Below the pieces are notes generated by a model. The model made no database searches. It worked only from the letters and a program-made list of their open reading frames with translations, and had not been told where the DNA came from. A DNA stretch of 64,000 bases, taken from positions 930,001 through 994,000 of the forward strand of contig CAWGLR010000003.1 of NCBI GenBank assembly GCA_963823565.1, written 5' to 3'. The DNA comes from RHKX01 sp963823565 (GTDB lineage: Bacteria; Actinomycetota; Thermoleophilia; Solirubrobacterales; 70-9). This document shows positions 57,982 to 64,000 of the stretch, in pieces (position 1 is the first letter of the stretch; each line of letters opens with the position of its first letter). Position numbers and translations under genes: made by a program.

Positions 57982-58995
57982 ATGCCTGACCGCAACCGCC
58001 GCTACCTGATCGCCAAGCGCCCCTCGGGGCGAGTCGAGCGCGACGTGTTCGACCTCGTCGAGGAGGACGTGCCCGAGATCGGCGACGGCGAGGCGCTGGT
58101 GCGCGTCGAGTGGATCTCCATCGACCCGACGAATCGCGGCTGGCTGAACGAGGAGCCGACCTACCTGCCGCCGGTGCCGGTCGGCGGCCTCGTCCGCGCG
58201 GCGGGGCTGGGCCGAGTCGTCGCCTCCAAGCACCCCGCCTACGCCGAGGGCTCGCTGGTCCAGGGCATGACCGGGTGGCAGCAGTGGTTCGTCGCCTCCG
58301 AGGAGGCGCCGATGCTGCCGGTGACGGAGCTTCCCGGGGTGGAGTCCCCGAGCGCGTACCTCGGCGTCCTCGGGATGACCGGCCTCACCGCGTGGGTCGG
58401 GATGCGCGAGATCGGCAAGCCGAAGGAGGGGGAGACCGTCGTCGTCTCCGCCGCGGCCGGCGCGGTCGGCTCGGTCGCGGGCCAGCTCGCGAAGGCGTCG
58501 GGCGCCCGCGTCGTCGGGATCGCCGGCGGGCCCGAGAAGTGCGCCCTGATCACCGACCGCCTCGGATTCGACGCCGCCGTCGACTACAAGGCGGGCGACT
58601 GGCGCGACCAGCTCGCCGCCGCGACTCCGGACGGGATCGACGTCGACTTCGAGAACGTCGGCGGGGAGATCATGGAGCTGGTCTTCGCGCGGATCAACGT
58701 GCGAGCCCGGATCGCGCTCTGCGGCCTGATCTCCGCCTACAACGCCGACGACCCGCCACCGGGGCCCCGCAGCTTCGGCAACCTGCTGATCAAGCGGGCG
58801 ACATTGCGCGGGTTCATCGTCCTCGACCACTTCCACCAGGCCGGCGACGCCGCCGCGGACATCGGGCCGATGGTCGCCGACGGCCGGATCCAGGGGCTCG
58901 AGACCGTGGTCGAGGGCTTCGAGCAGCTGCCGGACGCGCTCAACATGCTGTTCGACGGCAAGAACACCGGCAAGCTCGTCGTCAAGATCGCCTGA
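57982..58995 (+). CDS. NADP-dependent MDR oxidoreductase, CurA/leukotriene-B4-dehydrogenase type
   Basis: 337 aa from ATG 57982, behind GAGAGGAT. ISIDPTNRGWLNE, VSAAAGAVGSVAGQLAKASGA cofactor loop and VGGEIMELVFARIN match the YncB/CurA group, which reduces alpha,beta-unsaturated ketones with NADPH. No zinc ligands. Physiological substrate unknown. Confidence 0.9.
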   Translation: MPDRNRRYLIAKRPSGRVERDVFDLVEEDVPEIGDGEALVRVEWISIDPTNRGWLNEEPTYLPPVPVGGLVRAAGLGRVVASKHPAYAEGSLVQGMTGWQQWFVASEEAPMLPVTELPGVESPSAYLGVLGMTGLTAWVGMREIGKPKEGETVVVSAAAGAVGSVAGQLAKASGARVVGIAGGPEKCALITDRLGFDAAVDYKAGDWRDQLAAATPDGIDVDFENVGGEIMELVFARINVRARIALCGLISAYNADDPPPGPRSFGNLLIKRATLRGFIVLDHFHQAGDAAADIGPMVADGRIQGLETVVEGFEQLPDALNMLFDGKNTGKLVVKIA

Positions 58996-59057
58996 GACGC
59001 TCGGCTCCGGGTCCACCACCGATTGATCCGGTGTCGGCCGCGATTATCGTCACGGCC

Positions 59058-59249
59058 ATGTCACTCGAAGAGCACACGATCGAAGACAACCTCGAACGCC
59101 GCTGCGAGGTCTGCGGGACCACCCTCAGCGAAGCGGAGATCAAGGCGTCCAGGGAGAGCGGCGGCCCGTTCCTCTGCCTCGTGCACGCCGAGGAGGAGAG
59201 GCCGGCGGCGGCGCCCGAGGAGGGCATCTCCGACGATCCCGGCGAGTAG
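59058..59249 (+). CDS. Small cysteine-containing protein, possible zinc ribbon
   Basis: 63 aa from ATG 59058. ERRCEVCGTTLSEAEI and GGPFLCLVH provide CxxC plus Cys and His, enough for one zinc. Acidic tail. Function unknown; short but with normal codon bias. Confidence 0.7.
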   Translation: MSLEEHTIEDNLERRCEVCGTTLSEAEIKASRESGGPFLCLVHAEEERPAAAPEEGISDDPGE

Positions 59250-59287
59250 CCGGGAGGCGCCCCCGCCGCGGCGTCGAAGCGGGAGGG

Positions 59288-59860
59288 ATGGCGCAGCGCC
59301 GGGTTTACGTGATCGAGCTCGACCGCGCCGCCGGACGGCGGCGCGACCCGCGGATCCCGTGGGTCTACGTCGGCTCTTCCGCTCGCGATCCCGAGATCCG
59401 CTTCGCCCAGCACCGGCGCGGCTATCGCTCGGCCGGGATCGTCCGCAGCCACGCGCTCCGGCTCCGCCCTGACCTCTACGAGGACCTCGAGCCGCTCCGC
59501 GGCTACGGCGACGCCCTCGAGGCGGAGCTCCACCGGGCCCGCGACCTCGCGGCGGCGGGCTTCGTCGCCCACAGCGACGGCGTCTCCCACGGGGCCGGCG
59601 ACCCGCGCTGGGAGGAGTGGGGGGAGGAGCGGATGGCGCCGGTCGCCGGCCGCGTCGACGCCGCCGCCGAGCAGCTCCGCGAATCGGCGTTCGAACCGCT
59701 GGACCCGTCGCTCTGCGCCGAGCTCCTGCACGGCGCGCGCGGCTTCTGGGTCGCCCGCTACCTCGACCCAGCGGACCCGCCGCCCGCCTACGGCCTGTTC
59801 TCCCACGTCCGCCTCGACGTGCTCGCGGCGAGGGTCGGATCGGCGGCCGCCGCCGGCTAG
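59288..59860 (+). CDS. Divergent GIY-YIG-like protein
   Basis: 190 aa from ATG 59288. RRVYVIELDRA followed by WVYVGSSARDPEIRFAQHRR resembles the GIY and YIG strands and the R..H helix of GIY-YIG nucleases; Glu in ALEAELHRARDLAA may be the metal ligand. The C-terminal 80 residues (ARGFWVARYLDP) are unassigned. Nuclease function is a weak inference. It overlaps the convergent ATP-grasp gene by 4 bp. Confidence 0.65.
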   Translation: MAQRRVYVIELDRAAGRRRDPRIPWVYVGSSARDPEIRFAQHRRGYRSAGIVRSHALRLRPDLYEDLEPLRGYGDALEAELHRARDLAAAGFVAHSDGVSHGAGDPRWEEWGEERMAPVAGRVDAAAEQLRESAFEPLDPSLCAELLHGARGFWVARYLDPADPPPAYGLFSHVRLDVLAARVGSAAAAG

Positions 59861-60753
59861 GCGAGCGCTCGCACCCGGGCGACGATCGCGTCGGCGAGCC
59901 GGGCGTCCGCCCCCGGCGCCTGCGGGAAGTAGAAGTTGGGCTCGACCGCCTCGAGCTCGAGCAGCACCGGCTCGCCGTCGTCCCCGCGAAGCATGTCGAC
60001 GCGGGCGTAGAGCGGGGTCGTGCCGAACCTGCGGTGCACCTCGGCGATGACGCGGTGCGCGAGCTCGAGCTGGTCGTCCGCCGCGGTGGAAGCGACGACG
60101 AGCTCGGGGTCGTACATGACCTCTGCGACGCCGAGCTCGTCGTTGGCCCGGACCGGAGCGACCTCGTCCGGCGCGAGGATCGCGCCCTTGCGCAGGACGT
60201 GGCTGACCTCGCCGTCGACCATCACCACCGCGGTCTCGCCCTCGCCCTCCACCCGGGAGAGGTACGGCTGGACCATCGCCGTCTTGCCGAGCGCGCCGAT
60301 GCGCTCGATCAGCGCCGCCGCCTCGTCCGACGCGGCCGGGCCGAAGCGCCCGGTGTTGCGCCCGCCGGCGGAGACGGTGGGCTTGACCACGACTTCCCCC
60401 TCGATCGCGGGGGCGGGATCGCCGGGCTCCACGAACCGCGTCGGCACGACGGGAACGCCCGCCTCGCCGAGGTCGGCCACGTAGCGCTTGTCGCTGTTCC
60501 AGAGCAAGACCCGCGGGTCGTTCTCGACGGGCGCTTCGACGCCCTCCAGCCAGCGAACGAACTCGTCGTGCCGGAGTGAGTAGTCCCAGACCGTGCGAGC
60601 GACGACGAGGTCGAAGGAGTCCCACTCGACGCCCGCCTCGTCCCACGGGGCGGTGATCGCGTCGGCGCCGCGCTCGCGCAGGCGAGCGAGCAGCAGCTCG
60701 TCATCCCGGAAGTCCGGAGTGCTCCCGCGGAATCCTGCGATCGCGACCTTCAC
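59857..60753 (-). CDS. ATP-grasp ligase, RimK/glutathione-synthetase-like
   Basis: 298 aa from ATG 60753. Pre-grasp domain (MKVAIAGFRGSTPDFRDDEL, VVARTVWDYSLRHDEF), then the grasp: EVVVKPTVSAGGRNTGRF, MVQPYLSRVEGEGETAVVMV, and Mg2+ residues in LLELEAVEPNFYF. Such enzymes join a carboxylate to an amine. Substrate unknown. The first 53 bases lie inside the end of the site-2 protease gene, so the two are translationally linked. Confidence 0.88.
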   Translation of the reverse strand: MKVAIAGFRGSTPDFRDDELLLARLRERGADAITAPWDEAGVEWDSFDLVVARTVWDYSLRHDEFVRWLEGVEAPVENDPRVLLWNSDKRYVADLGEAGVPVVPTRFVEPGDPAPAIEGEVVVKPTVSAGGRNTGRFGPAASDEAAALIERIGALGKTAMVQPYLSRVEGEGETAVVMVDGEVSHVLRKGAILAPDEVAPVRANDELGVAEVMYDPELVVASTAADDQLELAHRVIAEVHRRFGTTPLYARVDMLRGDDGEPVLLELEAVEPNFYFPQAPGADARLADAIVARVRALA

Positions 60754-61897
60754 GAGCGGGGATCGTAGGCGCCGCCGCGCCTCGCGGCAGCGACCGCCCG
60801 GCGGCCTCGATCAGCCGGCTCGCGTCGGTGATCGAGAGCAGCCCGACCAGCCGGCCGTCCTCGAGGACGAGACCACGGTTCGCGGCGGAGCGCGCGAGCT
60901 CCTCGACGGCCTCCTCGAGCGGCTCGCCGGGATCGAACGCCGCCGTCTCGGCCACCGGCGTGGCGACGTCGCCGACCGGCGTCCCCGCCCGCTCGGGCGG
61001 ATCGACCGCGAGCGCGTCGCGGAAGGAGACCAGCCCGACGGCCCGGCCCTCGCGGATCACCGGGTAGGCGGTGAAGCGGTGGCTGAGGAACCGGGTCTCG
61101 AGGAAGTCGTCGAGGGACATGTCCGCGGGAACCGTCACCGGGGAGTCCACCATCACGTCGGCGACCGTCAGCCCGCTGAGCGCGTCGGACGACTCGGCGG
61201 CGCGCCGCTCGGCCTCTGCGGCGGCGAGCAGGAACCAGCCGATGAACGCGATCCAGAGGCCGCCGATCGCCCCGCCGAGCAGCACCGCGGCGGCTCCCAG
61301 CGCGATCATCGCCCGCCCGAAGCCCTCGCCGATCGCCGCCGCGGTCCGCGTGGCCGAGAGGAAGTCGTCGCGCCGCCCCCACAGCGCCGAGCGGAGGACG
61401 CGACCGCCGTCCAGCGGCAGCGCCGGAAGCAGGTTGAACGCGAGCAGGAAGAGGTTGACGTAGCCGAGCCAGTAGGCGACGCCGTCGATCGCTGACGGCA
61501 ACGGGATCAGCAGCGACGCAGCGAGCATCGCCGAGCCGATCACGAGCGTCACGATCGGCCCGGCGATCGCGATCCGGAACTCCGCCCCGGCCGAGGGGAA
61601 CTGGCCCTTGAACTGGGCGATGCCGCCGAAGATCCAGAGGGTGATCCCGGCGATCTCCATCCCCTCGCGCTGCGCCTGAGTGGCGTGCCCGAGCTCGTGC
61701 AGGAGCAGCGAAGCGAAGAAGAGGACGACGGCGATCGTTCCCATCGCGACGTAGGTCCCGTCGGCGAGGCCCGGGTTCGTCTCGGGGTAGACGGCGCCGG
61801 CGAGCGACCAGACGATCAGGCCGAAGATCAGCAGCCAGCTCCAGTGGATTCCGATCTCGACGCCGGCGAGCCTGCCCAGCCTGAAGGTGGGACGCAT
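60701..61897 (-). CDS. Site-2-protease-family metalloprotease with CBS pair
   Basis: 398 aa from ATG 61897, since MRPTFRLGRLAGVEIGIHWS is the usual N-terminus; upstream residues are non-conserved. Zinc site HELGH at 67-71 and NLLPALPLDGGRV with the third ligand Asp. Two CBS domains (VADVMVDSPVTVPADMSLDD; VGDVATPVAETAAFDPGE) follow and suggest nucleotide control. It cleaves membrane-embedded substrates such as anti-sigma factors; target unknown. Confidence 0.92.
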   Translation of the reverse strand: MRPTFRLGRLAGVEIGIHWSWLLIFGLIVWSLAGAVYPETNPGLADGTYVAMGTIAVVLFFASLLLHELGHATQAQREGMEIAGITLWIFGGIAQFKGQFPSAGAEFRIAIAGPIVTLVIGSAMLAASLLIPLPSAIDGVAYWLGYVNLFLLAFNLLPALPLDGGRVLRSALWGRRDDFLSATRTAAAIGEGFGRAMIALGAAAVLLGGAIGGLWIAFIGWFLLAAAEAERRAAESSDALSGLTVADVMVDSPVTVPADMSLDDFLETRFLSHRFTAYPVIREGRAVGLVSFRDALAVDPPERAGTPVGDVATPVAETAAFDPGEPLEEAVEELARSAANRGLVLEDGRLVGLLSITDASRLIEAAGRSLPRGAAAPTIPAREGRDRRIPREHSGLPG

Positions 61898-61975
61898 GGA
61901 GCCATCGTCCCGCCCTCCGGCCCCGGTTCCATCGGCACCGGGCACCGGCGCGCCTAGGGGTCCGCTACCGACCGC

Positions 61976-63115
61976 TCAGAAGACGACTACCGCGGTTCCG
62001 ATCCTGGCGAAGCGGTAGACGCCCTTCGCCTCGGGAGCGGGAACGCGGACGCAGCCGTGGGAGGCGGGATACGGCGGCACGTCGGGGTACTCGTGGAACG
62101 CGATGCCGTTGTTGAAGTATGACGCGTACGGAAGCCATGTCTGGAAGGGCACCGACCAGGACTCGAGCTCCTTGCGGAAGACCTCGAACCGGCCGGCGGG
62201 GGTCTCGTTGCCGGGACCGCCGCTCGAGACGTGGATCGCCCGCACTGTCCGGTCGTCGCGGATCAGCAGGGCGACGCCCTTCTCGCGATAGACCTCGATG
62301 CGCCGGGAGGGGCCGTCGGCGTGGGGGCGCGGCGGGCTCGCCTTCTTCAGCGCCGCCGACGTCTGCGGCCCGACGATCCCGTCGCGCTCGAGGCCGCGCC
62401 AGGACTGGAACGCGATGACCGCCTGCTGGGTCCGGTAGCCGTCGACCCCATCGATCGCCGCCTTCGGCAGATAGCGCAGCTCGGCCAGCCGCTCCTGGAG
62501 TCTCCGCACGCTTCCGCTCCGTCGTCCTCGCGGCCGATCGACGCGCTGCGGGCCGCGCTCGGGGGGTTGCTCGAAGTCGGCGGGTTCGAAAGCGCGCTCG
62601 ACCGGTTTCCCGCCGGCGACCACCCTCGCCTGCTCCACCTGCGGGAACTGGGTCACGGTGAAGGTCATCTGGCTGAGGCGGGCGTCGAGCTCCGACTCCT
62701 CCGCCCTCGACCGGGCCGCGGGGTCGTCCGGCACCCCGTGGAGGAACTCCCCGCTCAGCTCGACGACGGCCGTCTCGTCGTCGACCTCCACGTCCTTCAC
62801 CTTCGTGTCGGCGGGAATCTGACTGGTCGTCTCGACCTCGGTCGCTGCCTCGCGGGACGTCGGGCCGGCGACGAGCTCTTCGGCGGCGGCCTTCACGCGT
62901 CGGTCCGGCGGTCCGGCGGGGACCGTGCGCTCCACCCTCCGGAGCTGCTCGCCGGCGGTGAAGTAGACGTCGGCGGTCTCCTTCTTGACGACGTCGGCGG
63001 AGCTCGTGTCCAGCTCGAACGTGTCAGCTGAGGAGCGATCGGTGGACGTCTCGCCGTCGCCTCCACAGCCCCCGAGCAGCGCGATTGCCGATACCAGCGC
63101 GGCGAGTCGCTTCAT
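61976..63115 (-). CDS. Lipoprotein L,D-transpeptidase with GerMN and peptidoglycan-binding domains
   Basis: 379 aa from ATG 63115. Lipobox LLGGC (Cys17). A GerM/sporulation-type domain (VYFTAGEQLRRVERTVP, AAAEELVAGPT) at about 50-175, a PG_binding_1 helix bundle (GSVRRLQERLAELRYLP), then YkuD with HEYPDVPPYPASHGCVRVP, active Cys355. It would make 3-3 or Lpp-like crosslinks in the wall. The GerM-YkuD fusion is uncommon. Confidence 0.92.
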   Translation of the reverse strand: MKRLAALVSAIALLGGCGGDGETSTDRSSADTFELDTSSADVVKKETADVYFTAGEQLRRVERTVPAGPPDRRVKAAAEELVAGPTSREAATEVETTSQIPADTKVKDVEVDDETAVVELSGEFLHGVPDDPAARSRAEESELDARLSQMTFTVTQFPQVEQARVVAGGKPVERAFEPADFEQPPERGPQRVDRPRGRRSGSVRRLQERLAELRYLPKAAIDGVDGYRTQQAVIAFQSWRGLERDGIVGPQTSAALKKASPPRPHADGPSRRIEVYREKGVALLIRDDRTVRAIHVSSGGPGNETPAGRFEVFRKELESWSVPFQTWLPYASYFNNGIAFHEYPDVPPYPASHGCVRVPAPEAKGVYRFARIGTAVVVF

Positions 63116-63154
63116 CGCGTGCACCCTATTGACGCTCCGGATAGGTTTGCGCCC

Positions 63155-63270
63155 GTGGAAGGCGGCTTCATCTCTCGCGGCTTCGGCGGCGCCGCCGCGA
63201 GCCCGAGGCCGTCGCTTCCCGCCTGCCGCCCGGCCAGTACCTCGAGCGCGGCTTCCCGGTCCTGACGGCG
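63155..63270 (+). pseudogene. N-terminal remnant of a sulfite-oxidase-like molybdoenzyme
   Basis: From GTG 63155 the frame reads VEGGFISRGFGG; after a frame change it continues RRREPEAVASRLPPGQYLER and GFPVLTA. LPPGQY..xxFPVL is the usual start of bacterial sulfite-oxidase-family proteins (SUOX/YedY-like). Nothing of the molybdopterin domain remains. A relic just upstream of the esterase. Confidence 0.55.
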
Positions 63271-63307
63271 CGGCGCACCGTTGGGGGCCCAATGGTGTTG
63301 AGGGAGC

Positions 63308-64000
63308 GTGCACCGGCTCGTCCCGTTCATCGCCCTGGTCGCGGCGGTCGCGCTCGCGGCGCCGGCGCAAGCGTCTGACGCCCACATCGACCTCTACTAC
63401 GACATCGACTCTCCGGCGGCGAACAACCGACTCGACCTCTACTTGCCGGACGGGACCGATCGGAGCGATGCGCTGCCGTTGATCGTCTACGTCCATGGCG
63501 GCGGCTGGAGCACCGGCGACAAGCGCAACCGGATCGCCGACAAGGTCGCTCTCTTCAACGGAGCCGGCTACGCCTTCGCCAGCGTGAACTACAGGCTCTC
63601 GCCCCGCTACGGCGATCCGGCCCGCCCCGATCCGCGCCGCGTTCGCTTCCCCGCGCATCCGCACGACGTCGGCGAGGCGCTCGGCTGGCTCGACCGCCAT
63701 GTCGCCGACTACGGCGCCGACTCGCGCCGGATGGTCCTCGTCGGCCATTCGGCCGGGGCGCAGATCGTCTCGCTCGTCGCGAGCGATCCTCGGTACGCGC
63801 GCGCATACGGCGTCGAGGGGTGGCAGCTCGCCGCTGCCGTCTCGCTCGACACCGACGCGTTCGACATCGCCGCCGAGGCCGACCCGGCGAGCCCCGAGGC
63901 GAACAATCCCGAGCTCTTCTGGAACGCGTTCGCGACGCCGGCCGAGAACGCCGCCGACTCGGCTTGGGATAGGGGCTCGCCGCTCCGCTGGGCCGATTCC
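63308..64000 (+). CDS. Secreted alpha/beta hydrolase (esterase/lipase, BD-FAE-like), 3' end outside window
   Basis: Open from GTG 63308 to the right edge (231 codons). Signal peptide to about APAQA, then RLDLYLPDG, oxyanion loop YVHGGGWSTGDK and nucleophile Ser in VGHSAGAQ. Hormone-sensitive-lipase/BD-FAE family. Catalytic Asp and His would lie beyond the window. Substrate unknown. Confidence 0.88.
   Translation, partial: MHRLVPFIALVAAVALAAPAQASDAHIDLYYDIDSPAANNRLDLYLPDGTDRSDALPLIVYVHGGGWSTGDKRNRIADKVALFNGAGYAFASVNYRLSPRYGDPARPDPRRVRFPAHPHDVGEALGWLDRHVADYGADSRRMVLVGHSAGAQIVSLVASDPRYARAYGVEGWQLAAAVSLDTDAFDIAAEADPASPEANNPELFWNAFATPAENAADSAWDRGSPLRWADS

Overview
The window is one continuous, very GC-rich chromosomal segment of a bacterium. 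Stop-start overlaps of 4 bp (ATGA, GTGA, TTGA) and GTG/TTG starts are frequent. Gene content is actinobacterial in style: Rex, a K+-independent proton-pumping pyrophosphatase, paired TrkA proteins beside an APC permease, DUF2630, and a type-4 uracil-DNA glycosylase. My best guess is a deep-branching actinobacterium of the Thermoleophilia type (Solirubrobacter/Conexibacter-like). That is an inference from style and remembered protein resemblance, because no rRNA is present.

Layout. 1-961 is the end-truncated start of a histone-deacetylase-family amidohydrolase on the minus strand. 1090-12860 is a tightly packed plus-strand run of 12 genes: lysine-fermentation enzymes kdd and kce with a hotdog thioesterase between them, a TetR regulator, an S66 carboxypeptidase, a complete Dpp/Opp-type peptide importer, a DmpA-family (P1) aminopeptidase and an M20 peptidase. 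It reads as a peptide uptake and degradation unit ending in 3,5-diaminohexanoate catabolism, and I regard it as the most interesting system here. 13491-16472 (minus) is a pantothenate operon (panB, panD, panC and a DUF2520 protein, possibly the missing ketopantoate reductase). 16635-22758 (plus) holds FmdB, UDG, the t6A genes tsaE-tsaB-rimI-tsaD, a glutaredoxin-like protein, Rex, a GCS2 ligase and a small DUF1844-like protein. hppA follows at 22896.

24978-33346 begins with an intergenic stretch carrying a terminator, composite palindromes and an operator-like dyad. Next come a secreted protein, a frameshifted gene, and a duplicated cassette of small two-helix protein plus APC permease with a universal-stress domain (KimA-like). 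Two TrkA proteins and an FAD oxidoreductase close the stretch. A tRNA-Gln(CTG) sits at 33388. 34316-38067 (minus) is a heterodimeric ABC exporter whose N-terminus is coded by a 7-bp repeat that recurs at 38291. 38387-49271 is ordinary accessory metabolism and transport: DMT exporter, hydrolase, glycerate kinase, YihY protein, penicillin acylase, quinone reductase, SDR, GNAT, and a DHA2 exporter.

49453-64000 carries a GH5 glycosidase, a membrane diguanylate cyclase behind a sigma-28-like promoter, a second DHA2 exporter, an SDR, and a P450-TetR-SGNH unit with a clear operator. It continues with a CurA-like reductase, a GIY-YIG-like protein, and a minus-strand group of ATP-grasp ligase, site-2 protease and L,D-transpeptidase. 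A truncated esterase ends the window. Four gene remnants (25772, 28519, 53915, 63155) show that decay and deletion are active in this genome.
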